A stretch of 64,000 bases of DNA. It comes from Basidiobolus meristosporus CBS 931.73. Taxonomy: Eukaryota; Basidiobolomycota; Basidiobolomycetes; Basidiobolales; Basidiobolaceae. Below are positions 38,002 through 49,195 of this stretch, one piece after another. Made by a program: the position numbers and the translations under genes. The stretch lies in contig MCFE01000315.1 of assembly GCA_002104905.1 (NCBI GenBank), positions 1 through 64,000 of the forward strand, in the 5' to 3' direction. The notes under the pieces were generated by a model. The model ran no database searches. It was not told the DNA's origin and was given only the letters and a program-made list of their open reading frames with translations. Each line of letters opens with the position of its first letter. The first letter of the stretch is position 1.

Positions 38002-39505
38002 ATACCACCAAGAAATAAAGCAAAGTTGTCTGGTTCTCAATCAAGCCCCACCACTGATGGCAATAGAAGAATGGTTGGACAGCAGCTTGCTTTGACATTC
38101 AGTGCAACAAGCAGGGCTACATCCAAAAAAGACCCTGTGGACAGTTTGCCCATTGAAGGTAATAATGCGGACTATTAGAGCATGGGAGGGAGACAATATG
38201 GTGTTTATACCAAAGCCTAAAAATAAAAAGACATTGAAGATCTGTGAAGCCATTGAGTGCAATAATGAAGAGTGGGCTAATATGCAAGAGGCCATCAGAA
38301 GTCTAGCATGCCATCACCTTAAGGCTGGCATACCATGGGACCATCAGGAACTCAAGGCCAAGCAGAATGCACTTGACTTGTTCCATCAGCATTATCCTGG
38401 ATTCAAACAGGCAAACAGATTTTGGGTCAGCATTGGTATGCTAAGAGAGTATCTTAAGAATAGCAGAAACTGTCAAAGGCAGAAGTACAAGGGTGCCATG
38501 GCTAAAAACAAGCAGCTTCCTCAAGAGCCCATTACAAGCGGGGCCAAAAAGCTCCAGACAAGTGTCAAAGAGACGTCAGGCAGCCCAAAGAGTGCCAGTT
38601 AAGGACAAGCAGGCAGACATGGATGCACTAGAACAACATTTATCAAGGAAAAAGCGTAGTACCACTCAAGAAGCACTTAGTCAAAGTAGCAGTGAAGGAC
38701 CTGGCAGTGATAAAACCACCTGCTTTTACAAGAGCCTGTCACAACTATGGTTGAGACTTCAAAACAAGCTTAAAAGAGATGTTAGGCAGCCTGAAGAGTG
38801 CCAGCAAGGTACAAGCTGGCCAAAACAGATGCGTTGGAGCAGAATTTATCCAGGAGAAAATGTGGTTCTTTACAAGAAGCACTCAGACAAAGTAGCAGTG
38901 AAAGACCTGGCCGTGATAAAGGAAAAGGTAAAGGGAAAAATGTCTACCTAAGCCTGAGACAGGGAGGCATGCAAAAAAAACTGCAGTTCTTGTCAATTAA
39001 TGCTGCAAGCCAGGAACAGACTGAATCCCATCATAGCCAAGAAGAATTACAAACAAGAAAACAGCTGTTTTCACAAGAGTTGGGAGCACAGCCAGTTGAT
39101 CTACACTCCAGCAAGGTAGATGAGTTTGCTGAAAAAGGCAACTTGTCTACCACAGCATCCATAGCCTCCACAGCCTCCATTGTTGACAGAGTGGAGATTG
39201 CACTGACAGAAAAGGCTACAATGTCAAGAGCTTGAAAGACTATCACCATGCCTTCAGTGGAGTTTTGGAACATTAGTAGGCTCACCAAAAGGTTGCAGCA
39301 CTTCTTCAAGAGCAGTGCTCAAGAAAAAACACTGGAATATTGCAAGGATTTATTGCAATGACTGGCAGATGAGGAGCTAGACCTTGCAGTGCTGGCTGAA
39401 GACCAGAATGTGTGGGAACTGGTGAACAAACAGTGGCATAAAGCCATTGGGTTCCTGCCAAAGTTGTGGAACCAGAGCGTTACAGCAGAAATACTTATTG
39501 AGTAG
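38002..39505 (+). pseudogene. Accessory gene of the Tnp2-type region, right copy with internal deletion
   Basis: Counterpart of 30447-32378. The start codon has become ATA (38002), followed by PPRNKAKLSGSQ in frame. After the PIEGNN segment (about 38150-38165) the sequence jumps directly to the RAWEGDN segment, losing the coiled-coil part. The Trp-containing ordered part (NNEEWANMQEA) is open. The C-terminal end is clearer than in the left copy (DQNVWELVNKQW...AEILIE, stop 39503-39505). Function unknown. Confidence 0.55.
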
Positions 39506-39904
39506 TGGATTTTAATGGAGTTACTTGTTGAGTGTGGGGTTGGGCTCAATGTTAGTGTAGGGTATAGTGACTTGTATAGGTCAATACAAGTGGAAATTAA
39601 GGTACAAGTGAAGCTTCAACAAAATAAATCAATTTGCTTGCATGAAAGTAAGAGAAACAATTGAGTCAGGAAGTAAGGAGTGTGAAAATAAGGCAACAGC
39701 CAATCAGTTCACAAATGTAGGAGGTAATAGAGTGTCCAGGATCAGAAAGTGAGCAAATTGGCAGGGAACCAATCAAAAGCCACTTATAAATTGTTGTGAT
39801 GAAAAATTTTGACCAAGTTTTTTGTGAAATCTGGGAGCAATTATTTTTCAACAGTGTCTGGATGGTGTCCTGACAAGGTCAGTACCTCTTAGTCATGGGA
39901 CACT

Positions 39905-40616
39905 AGACTTGTTCTGTTGGATAGTGCCAAAAGATGCCATAGTGTGCCAGGGAGGCCAAATACACATATACTTGGCTACAAAGTGTGAAACATAAATCAG
40001 CATCTTCATGCAAATCACCCCCTATGTTTCACCCATAGTGTTGGAGAAAATCCATTTTTTGACCTTTTTTTTAGGTCAATGTTGTGCGGGATGTGTTAGA
40101 GCATAGAAGAACCAAAGACATGCATCAGGTACTCAATACCCATGGCACTCTGAATCTAACTCCTGTGGCTTGTAACATGTCACAAAAATGCATGGCACTA
40201 TCTTGGTCCACTGGTGCTATCTGTCACTATATTCAATCATTAGCCCTAAAGTAAGATCTATTCAAAGCGCTTATAGTGCTAGATAGTACCAGTGGACCAA
40301 GATAGTGCCATGCATTTTTGTGACATGTTACAAGCCACAGGAGTTAGATTTAGAGTGCCATGGGTATTGAGAACCTGATGCATGTCTTCAGTTCTTCTGT
40401 GCTCTTACACATCCTGCACAACATTGACCTAAAAAAATGTCAAAAACTGGATTTTTTCCAGCGTCATAGGTGAAACACAGGGGCTGCTTTGGACAAAGAT
40501 GCATAGCTATGTCTCACACTCTGTGGCCAAGTATAGGTTCATTTGGCCTCCCTGGCACACTATGGCATCATTTGGCACTCATGGCTCAATGTGGCACTAT
40601 CCAATGGAACAAGTCT
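39905..40616. mobile_element. Palindromic Harbinger-type MITE, copy 2
   Basis: 712 bp, AGACTTGTTC at the left end and GAACAAGTCT at the right, near-complete inverted repeat centred near 40255. Flanks are ACT (39902-39904) and AAT (40617-40619), a 3-bp duplication with one mismatch. It is inserted in the right Tnp2 arm: sequence on both sides matches a continuous stretch of the left arm at about 30035-30055. Confidence 0.85.
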
Positions 40617-40662
40617 AATAACTTTGTGATTTGTGGCCTTTTGACAGGATCATCTCAATAAT

Positions 40663-42029
40663 ATGTCATAGCGGATGGTGATGAGATTGCTGAGTTTCTT
40701 GTATATACAAGTCTTGGATTCTCATTCAGACATAAGATACAAAGCAATTATCAGCAAATCAAGGAATTTCTTACATCACTCAAAGTTCCTGCTGATATTC
40801 TCATACATCAATGCACAAATTTTAAAAAGAAGGCTTTGAAGTTTATACTGCATGACTGCACACTTTTCAGAAGAAGAAAACATGGAGTTCCTTGATGGTA
40901 TATACAAAACAAGCATGATCAAGAGTAGATCATTCCAGAATTGCATGTATCTGAATCAGGAGGTCATAAGGGAATTACATCAACATATACAAAAATCTCC
41001 TTACGGTATATTGGCCTACACTATACACCAACACAAAAGAATATGTGAAATCATGTATTCCATGTCAAAGAAGAGACAACCAAAAGATGAATGAACCATT
41101 TCACAGTATTTACACATCTTATGCTTGGCAAATGGCACATGTAGAAATTATACAATTACCAAAGGCAACAGCAGGGAATAAGTGTGTAGTGGACTGTTGT
41201 GATAGCTTTACTGGTTGGATAGAGGCTAGAATGCTGAAGCAAGCCAATGCAAAAGCAGTAGCAAGATTTCTTAAAGAAGATGTGTATCTCAGATATTGTT
41301 CAGTTGGTACCCTTATTGCAGAAAATGTAGAATGTGGATCTTATGAAATACAAAAACAAGCAATGAAGCATAGAACCAAGCTTGTACATACTACACCATA
41401 CAACCTGCAAGCAAATTCACCAGTTGAATGTGGCCATTCCGCTTTTGCAAACACATTAGCAAATCTTAGCTATGAAGAACCCAACAAGTGGGCAAATAAC
41501 TTTCATGCAGCAATTTGGGCTGATAGAGTTACGGTTAAAAGAAGTACAGGGTATAAACCATTTCTTTTAATATATGGGCATGAAGCTGTTTTGCCAATAG
41601 ACACTTCTTTTGAGAATTGGTGTACCCTCCCATGGAAAGCAACCATGACAACATCAGAGCTATTGCTAGCAAGAGTATAGCAGATCCAACAAGCACACAC
41701 TCTGCAAAAGAATGCAATAGAAAACCTGAAGAAATCCAGAATGGCTGGCAAGGTGTACTTTAACACCCAAAAATGCCTAAGAAAAACATTGCTAGAAGTG
41801 GGTGAATTGATACTACTTAACAGCACCAAGAGCCAAAGAAACAAGGCACCCAAGCTGGAAATGCAATGGTAAGGTCCCTACAAGATCATACATGCAAACA
41901 AAAATGGATCTTACAAACTAGCTGTACTTGACAGTACACCATTTACACTGGCCCAGCCTGGAAACAGACTGAAGAAGTTCCATATCAGATTAATAGTGAG
42001 TGCATTATTTCTCAAAGTTAGGGGAGGCT
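40663..42029 (+). pseudogene. Gypsy family 1 integrase and pol C-terminus
   Basis: Linker and integrase of the gypsy element interrupted at 34735. Visible parts: FILHDCTLFRRRKHG; a zinc-binding H...H then CIPCQ; an integrase core at about 41120-41680 with VDCCDSFTGWIEA (first catalytic Asp region), ENVECGS in place of the usual D.G.EF (so the second Asp is not obvious) and NSPVECGH (Glu region). A C-terminal segment follows with GPYKIIHANKNGSYKL, resembling a GPY/chromodomain module. One 211-residue frame stays open; the whole is broken by stops. Confidence 0.75.
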
Positions 42030-43015
42030 TGTGGTAATGAAAAGTATTTCATTACTGCTATATCTCAAAATCAATATTGCACTCATTTCTTTATTTTGCT
42101 TTTTGCTATTGTAACACATAGTTGAAAGATCAAGAATTTACAATTTCAAAAGACAAATAATCCAGACCCTGATAAGCAATCTATCCATGAATATTATGAC
42201 CTACAGAACATGCAGTGGCCAACAAATGTTTCAAATTACAGCTCATTTGAAGCAGTACTTAATGAGTTATGACCAAAAGAGTCCAACTATTGTATGTACT
42301 AGGTCTCTATTGCTAGCATTACTATGGTAACTTTGATTGCCTGTAACTTTTGAAACAGCATGACAAATCACATGAAACTTCCACAGATGCTGCGCTAATG
42401 TCTGAACTACGCCACTGCAAAAATTTAGCTTTGTACCACATGTATTGCTTGCGCATTGCCCAAATATTTTGATCCTTCAGAAATATCATTTATATGACTT
42501 CCCCAGCTGAAAAACCAAGGAGAGACTCTCTTCCCAGAGCCTCCACACAACAATTACAAGCTTAAAGGTTATGAGACTTCCCCTGCATCACTTGCACTGT
42601 TGAGTATTCTGACATTGATTGGTACTACATCAATAGAGAGACTGAAAAGCTCACAAGAGCCCAATCTAAGTTCTACAAGAAACTACCACTTTGCTGTCGG
42701 AAAAGTCCCCTCTAAGAAACCCCTTTACTTGGAAGACACCCCTTGAGTCTAAAGGCCCATTCAGAGACTCCTTTGAGAAGCCCCTTTCTTTAAAGAAGCC
42801 CCTTTAGGCACCCCTTTAGTATAAAGTCCACATTAGAGACAACTACCAGAAGCCCCTTTGCACTCAAGACACTCCTTTAGGTCTAAATAACCGTTTAGAG
42901 ACTTCTATAACACACCTCTTTAGGTGAAAGGGGAGCTCAGAATTTCCATATCAGGAAATATTTGCTCAGAAAGGAAAGTAACTTCCAAATAAGGAAAAGC
43001 CACTATGAAGTTAAT
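42030..43015 (+). mobile_element. Gypsy family 1 3' LTR, left part
   Basis: Begins TGTGGTAATGAAAAG directly after a purine tract (AGGGGAGGC) that serves as polypurine tract, just past the pol end. It aligns with 57708 onward. Bases 42705-42930 hold about five diverged units built on AGAAGCCCCTTT / CACCCCTTTAG. The LTR is split at 43015 by Harbinger element A and resumes at 46437, ending near 46669 (ACAACACAACA). Confidence 0.75.
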
Positions 43016-43759
43016 AGACTTGTTCCATTGTACCGTGCCAGGGCGTGCGGCGCAATCCGCGGTTGCAAAGAACAATCGGGCGCAATATTATAGCTACCAG
43101 AAGGCAGGATTGTTCTTGGATGATTTTGCACTATGCGGGACAATCTCGCACACTATGGCACAATCTGACACAATGAGGTTGGCGCGGATGATTGCGCCCA
43201 CTTGTAATGTTTGCATCACGTGCGCAATTGGATACCGCTATAATGGCAGGTAAAACCCGGTATTTGGATATGTTTCTTTAATGTAAATGGAAATAAATGT
43301 GTATCACACTATAAACTACACTGATACTTACCATTTTGGTTACCCTCACTCCAATTGGACGGTATCTCAGTGGTTAATTGGTCCAAAAGTATCCTGAAAC
43401 TGGCAGCCCCCAATTGGCTCATTGACTACTGAAAAAGCTACTTGATTTGCCATTAAATATCCCATTTTGCCCATTGAGCAAGTAAATCCCTGATCCTAGT
43501 GATTGGACAAGGTGTCATAGCTAGCACTCAAGCGATTGTGTAGGTACAAAACAGATCCAATAGCTGCACTGGTAGTACAGATGACGTATGTATATGCAGG
43601 GTGTTTATTTATAGGGGTTCTGTCTCAAATGTGAGACAACCTTGATATTACTTATATCAAAAATTTGATGATCACTGATTTGCGATGGCTCCATTCGGAT
43701 TGCCAAAAAAAAAGGGTTGTCGGGATCATTACAAATGTGAGCGATTCAAAGCGATCGCA

Positions 43760-45009
43760 TCATCTTCTCCTGGGTTTTTTTCTCACAGAAATTACTACTG
43801 AAGCATTTGGTAGTGACTCACTTTGCACACCTATACTACTTCCTGGCTGACTATCATCTTGGCTACTTGTGTATTTGTAGTCAGTATTTTGCCTCCTAGT
43901 TGATGAGTGCAATGCTGCAGCTTGGCCGCGCCGAATCGCTCCAACTGAACCAACTGAACTGGCCTGTAGTGCCACGCGCTGATGCGTTCTTTTACTTGCC
44001 AAGGGCTCCGGTGGTTGAGGCACTTCATGTTGGTCATCATCAGTCAGTTCACCAGAAGTAACTCGCTGATGGTCAGGCGAGACGGCACGCGCAGGCGCGC
44101 CTTGACGCGTTGAGATGGCCCTTGGCTGAGTTTGATGTGATGCCGCATGTTGACGCGACTCGGTCCGCTCCAATGGACTTGTGTCTAAATGACCAGTTTG
44201 GTGAGTTCTTGTAGTTTTGCTCTGAAGCGCGTGCGTTGACCCAACGCGGGTTGACTCAATGCACGTTGACTTGACGTGGGGCGTTCTGGTAAAGGGTGTT
44301 GGCGTACTCTGGACTGATGTGCGCCGGCGCGCTGTGGTTGCAAGAGATGGTAGGGAATCCAGCAAGGCGTGCTGGCGCAATCTGGACGATGTTGCTTGCG
44401 GTCTGTATTCTTCCTCCTGAGGCTCACCATCTGATTCCTCAAGGTATTCACTTACCCTCTGTCTGATACTTTGGAGCTGTTGCCTGGATGAGTCCTGTGT
44501 ATATTGCTCTCAGAAGCCACTTAGCTCTACTAATATATCACGTAGTACATTAGTCATTTGAGGCAAAATTTCTTTGGTTCCCAAAGTTGAGGCACAAACG
44601 GCCGCATCCGGCCCGTACTGTGCAAATTGCGCGCAAAATTGTTCCCGCGCGGCTTCTTTGTCAAATCCCTCACTCTCAGCTCATTCTTGATTTCAATACT
44701 TGTCTTGTTATATATCTTTTTACATACATTGGCTGGCATCTTTATGTAGAACTCATGCCACAGCTTTCTACTCAAATTCTTCCATCTTTGTCAACTCTCT
44801 GAGGTATCTAGTTCTGCTAGATTAATCAGTAGTGCCCAAATATCTGTATGAAGGCTCATCATAGACACTTGTGCCATACTAAAATCATTTGGCGAGAAAT
44901 CAAACGGATCTGACATCGACTTTTCTGGTCCGGACCACGCTTGTGAGCTGGGGGATGGGTTTTGTCTGGGTTGTACTAAAGATGAGTTGAGGCTTGGTAT
45001 GGGGACCAT
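43760..45009 (-). pseudogene. Accessory gene of Harbinger copy A
   Basis: Counterpart of reading frames in copies B and C. From ATG 45009 it reads MVPIPSLNSSLVQ, a helical core (MSLHTDIWALLINLAEL; LWHEFYIKMPANVCKKIYNK), then after a frameshift an Arg/Ser/Thr/His-rich tail ending RKKPRRR at about 43763. A TGA after DTSES and at least one frameshift break it. Harbinger elements usually encode a second Myb/SANT-like DNA-binding protein; the helical core could play that part, but no SANT signature is evident, so the role is inferred from position. The tail has intact CpG and many Arg codons. Confidence 0.55.
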
Positions 45010-45368
45010 AGCAACAGATTTGGATACTTATACAGCAGTATATTGGCATCAACCTGGTCTTATATGAAATATATATGAAAACTAAAGTGATTGTTGAATT
45101 TTCCATACATTATGCATGATGCATCTTGGATTGTGTTGACACGGATCAGATCACATCAATCGCAGATTTCCTATTTGATTATAGACCTAGGATTAAACCA
45201 TCAATAAAAGTACCAAGGCATTGTTTGCGGATGATTTTTGCGACATAATGATGGGATACATGGCAATTGATGGAGATTTAACCAAAATGTGTTAAAAATC
45301 AGATAAATAACGCAGATCACGCCGAATCGATTCAAACCACCTCCATACAATCATCCATCAATTTTAAT

Positions 45369-46253
45369 ATGACTTACTCATCTGAATGGTCTTTTCTCAT
45401 CAATACCATCACTACCACTGGATTTCCTTTTGACACACTGGAGGAGATCTATACCAAGTACTGTGGACCATCAACCCCAATCTACTCAAGGAGATCCCTT
45501 GTTAAGCTTCTCTGCTATTACAAGAACTATTGCCCCACAAGGTTTCATCCCACCATCCATGGCAACAAAAGTCCTAGAAGCTTTCATTCCCAGCTGACAG
45601 CAATGGAGAACCACCTTGTAGAGGGTATGATTGACTTAGAGCAAGCTTGGAATACTAGGTTCAGAAGCTCCAATAGACTTCCATATCCTAGAGTGTTCAG
45701 CAACAGGTTCTATATAAGGAGTATTTTGGATACCTTCCCAGTGAGGATTAACAGACCTTCTAGAGGGCAGAGGCACTTTTATTCTGGCAAGTACAAGGCA
45801 CACTGTGTGAAGTTTCAAGCACTGTCTGACATTGAGGGTAACATCATCTGGTTTAGTGGGCCATTTGCTGGAAGTATGCATGACAAAGCACTCTGGGTAG
45901 AGAATCATCCTGAATTCAGTAGAGGGGAGAAATGTATGGCAGACTTAGCCCATACAGGAGAGGATTGTCAGAGATTAGGATGTATTACAGCTTATAGGAA
46001 GCCAAGGAATGGTGTGCTTAGCAGGAAGCAGAAGCTCTACAATGAGATATTTAATCATTTCAGAGTAAGGGTAGAGCACACATTTGGATATCTGAAGAGA
46101 TTCAGCATATTGGCAGGTTAATACAGAGGAAAGTCATATATAGGAGAAAACAGCAGAATAGGTAAAATAGTTAAGATACTTATTAATGCACAGTATGTTC
46201 ATACAAGAAGACATCCACTGAGAGAAATGTGTCTGGAGCATTATGAAGAGTAA
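45369..46253 (+). pseudogene. Harbinger (DDE_Tnp_4-type) transposase of copy A, one premature stop
   Basis: From ATG 45369 the frame is open for 250 codons to a TAA at 46119-46121. It continues in the same frame for 43 more codons to TAA 46251-46253, with family-like sequence on both sides (KRFSILAG, stop, YRGKS...RRHPLREM). Motifs: ILDTFPVRINRPS (first Asp region), QRHFYSGKYKAHCVKFQALSD, GPFAGSMHDKALW (second Asp) and VRVEHTFGYLKRF (Glu). The DDE set is therefore present. The protein would cut and join the element ends. Only one stop separates it from a full frame; C to T at a CAA codon could explain it. It may be a recently inactivated copy. Confidence 0.8.
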
Positions 46254-46436
46254 ATAAAGCAAGGAAAGCACTATTCTGAGCAACACAAGTAAGATTGAGT
46301 AAAATTACCAGTAACTGTATCATACCACTGGCATCATGGTAGAAATTATAGTGCCAGATAGTGCCGTAGGGTGCCAGATTGATCAGGCACTATAAACAGG
46401 CTGGCACTATGTGGCACTATCCAACGGAACAAGTCT

Positions 46437-46669
46437 AATAAGCCCATTAGTGAGCAGAATGTCAGAACACTGCTGTAGAAGTGAGAAACACTGCCTATAG
46501 TATATTTTAAGCCTAAAATTGAGGATATTAGTGAAAGTTTTATCTTCTATTGGTATATCAAACTCCCAATAAACTATTTTGGTTTTAGCATACTGGAAGC
46601 TGTTGGATATTGCTGATTAGCCTCCACATTGTAGAACAAGCCCCAAACAAATCATAATACAACACAACA
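46437..46669 (+). mobile_element. Gypsy family 1 3' LTR, right part
   Basis: Continues 42030-43015 after Harbinger A. It matches 58560-58788 through shared blocks such as GTCAGAACACTGCTG, TCAAACTCCCAATAA and TAGAACAAGCCCC. The end near 46669 (CACAACA) is inferred from a TG...CA LTR and from loss of similarity. Confidence 0.65.
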
Positions 46670-46737
46670 GATTTGGTTACTGGTAATTTTACTCAATCTT
46701 ACTTATGTTGTTCAGAGTAATGATTTCCTTGCTTTAT

Positions 46738-47623
46738 TTATTCTTCATAATGCTCAAGACACATTTCTCTCAGTGGATGTCTTCTTGTACAAATGCACTG
46801 TGCATCGATAAGTATCTTAACTATTTTACCTATTCTGCTGTTTTAGCCTATATATGACTTTCCTCTGTATTAACCTGCCAATATGCTGAGTCTTGTTAGA
46901 TATCCAATTTGTATGCTGTACCCTCACTCTTATATGATTAAATATCTGATTGTAGAGCTTCTGCCTACTGCTAAGCACACCATTCCTTGGCTTCCTATAA
47001 GATATAATACATCTTGATCTCTGACAATCCTCTCCTATATAAGCCAAGTCTGCCATACATTTCTCCCTTCCACCAAACTCTGGATGATTCTCTACCCAGA
47101 GTGCTTTGACATGCCTATTTCCAGCAAATGGCCCACTAATCCAGATGATGTTACCCTCAATGTCAGACAGTGCCTGAAACTTCACACAATGTGCCTTGTA
47201 CTTGCAGAATAAAGGTGCCTCTGCCCTCTAGATGGTCAGTCAATCCTGACTGGGAAGGTATCCAAAATACTCCTTATATGGAACTTGTTGCTGAACACTC
47301 TGGGATATAGATGTCTATTGCAGCTTCTGAACCTAGTACTCCAAGCTTGTGCCTAGTCATTCATACCCTCTGCAAGGTGATTCTCCATTGCTTTCAGCTG
47401 GGAATGAAAGCTTCTAGGACTTTTGTTACCATGGATGGTGGGATGAAACCTTATGGGGCAATAGTTTATGTAATAGTAGACAAGCTTAACAAGGGATCTC
47501 TCAGAGTAGATTGGGGTGGATGGTCCACAGTGTCTTGATATAGATCTCCACTAACGCATCCAGATGAAATCCAGTGGTAGTGATGGGATTGATGAGAAAA
47601 GACCATTCAGATGAGTAGGTCAT
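46738..47623 (-). pseudogene. Harbinger transposase remnant, copy B
   Basis: Minus-strand counterpart of 45369-46253. The best open part (46826-47185) reads FQALSDIEGNIIWISGPFAGNRHVKALW (the catalytic HD has become HV), then YRKPRNGVL and VRVQHT (the catalytic Glu has become Gln). With two catalytic residues replaced and several frame breaks it cannot be active. Confidence 0.75.
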
Positions 47624-47983
47624 ATTAAAATTGATAGATGACTGGGCTGAGGTGATTGGATTCAACTTGGCACAATCTGCTTTATTTTTCTGATTTTACA
47701 TGCATCATGATTAAATCTCCATCAATTGCCAGGTATCCCATCATTATGTTGTAAAAGTCATCCTCAAGCAATGACTTGGTATTTATATTGATGCTTTACT
47801 CACAAGTCTATAATCAAATAGGAAATTAGCAATTGTTGTGATCTGGTCCATGTCAATGCAATCCAAGATGCATCATGCTTAATATATGGAAAATTCAACA
47901 ATCACATTAGTTTTCATATAAATATCATATAAAACCAGGTTGATGCCAAGACACTACTGTATAAGTATCCAAATCTGTTGCTA

Positions 47984-49183
47984 TGGTCCCTATGCCAAGT
48001 CTCAACTCATCTTAAGTACAACCCAGACAAAATTCATCCCCCAGCTCACAAGCATAGTCTGGACCAGAAAAGCTGATGTTGGATACATACAAGTTCTTGC
48101 CAAATAGTTTCAACATTGTCCAAGTGTCTATGATGAGCCTTCATGCAGATATTTGGGCACTACTCATGAATCTAGCAGAACTAGATACCTCAGAGAGTTT
48201 ACAAAGATGGCAGAACCTGAGTAGAAAGCAGTGGCATGAGTTCTACATCAAGATTCCAGCAAATGTATGTAAGAAGATATATAAAAAGACAAGTATAGAA
48301 ATCAAAATTGAGCTGAGAGAGAAGGGACTTGATGAGGAAGCTGCGCAGGAACAATTTGGCACGTGGTTTGTTCAGTATTGGCCAGACGCATCTGCTTGTG
48401 CCTCAACTTTAGGAACCAAAGTGGTTTTGAATGATTTTTGCCTCAAGTGACTAATATACTATGTGATATATTAGCAGGGATAAGTGGATTCCAGTAGCAA
48501 TATACACAGGACTCATCCAGGCAACAGTTCCAAAGTATCAGACACAGGGTAAGTAAATACCTTGAGGAGTCAGAAGGCAAGCTTCAAGAAGAAGAATACA
48601 GACTGCAAGCAACAGCATTGAGATTGTGCCAGTACACCTTGCTGGATTCCTTACCATTCCTTGCAACTTTGGCATGCCAGTACACATTAGTTCAAGCTCT
48701 GCCAACACCCGTCACAAGAGTGTCCTGCATTGAGTCAATGCATGTTGGGTCAACCTGCACACTTTGGAGCAATACCACCAGAACTTGCCAAGCTGCTCAT
48801 TGAGACACAAGTTCATTGGAGCAGGCTGAGTTGTGTCAACAAGCAGCATCATATCAAACTCAGCCAAGGGCCATGCAAGCTCATCAAGTTGTGTCTGCAC
48901 ATGCCGTGACACCTGACCATCAACAAGTTTCTTGTGGTGAACTGACTGATGATGACCCACATGAAGTGCCTCCACTACCAGAGCCTTTAGCAAGTAAAAG
49001 AACATGTCAGCACATAGCACAGCCAGCCAGCTCAGTTGCATCATCCAGAGCAACTCAGCACAGCCAAGCTGCAGCATTGCACTCATCAACTAGGAGGCAA
49101 AATACTGACTACAAATACACAAGTAGTCCAGAGGATAGTCAACAAGATAGTAGTTTTGGTATGCAAAGTGAATCACTACCAAA
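47984..49183 (+). pseudogene. Harbinger accessory gene remnant, copy B
   Basis: Counterpart of 43760-45009. A 124-residue frame (48076-48450) covers the helical core (SLHADIWALLMNLAEL; QWHEFYIKIPANVCKKIYKK). A second frame (48816-49205) covers the tail (ELTDDDPHEVPPLPEPLASKR). Its last part runs in another frame straight into gypsy gag, giving a chimeric open frame at 49036-49746. Confidence 0.6.
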
Positions 49184-49195
49184 ATCAAGAATGGA

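Larger units (their letters stand above)
37838..40662 (+). mobile_element. Right inverted arm of the Tnp2/CACTA-type region
   Basis: Reverse complement of 29996-32560, interrupted by MITE copy 2 at 39905-40616. It ends at about 40662, where gypsy family 1 sequence resumes. Compared with the left arm it lacks about 450 bp inside the accessory gene. Confidence 0.6.
43016..46436 (+). mobile_element. PIF/Harbinger DNA transposon, copy A (least decayed)
   Basis: 3421 bp. The ends AGACTTGTTCCATT and AACGGAACAAGTCT are inverted repeats, with further similarity inward (GTGCC/GGCAC). AAT flanks both sides (43013-43015, 46437-46439). It carries a plus-strand transposase and a minus-strand accessory gene, the divergent two-gene layout of PIF/Harbinger elements. 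The left 1.6 kb is rich in CpG, unlike every other repeat here. It is inserted in a gypsy LTR whose uninterrupted relative is present at 57708-58788. Confidence 0.85.
46671..49183 (-). mobile_element. Harbinger copy B, inverted and lacking both termini
   Basis: Reverse complement of about 43795-46320 of copy A, beginning GGTTACTGGTAATTTTACTC (46674). It lacks the terminal inverted repeats. It lies directly against the LTR end at 46669 and the gypsy family 2 gag at about 49184. CpG is almost absent, with TpG or CpA where copy A has CpG. Confidence 0.75.
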
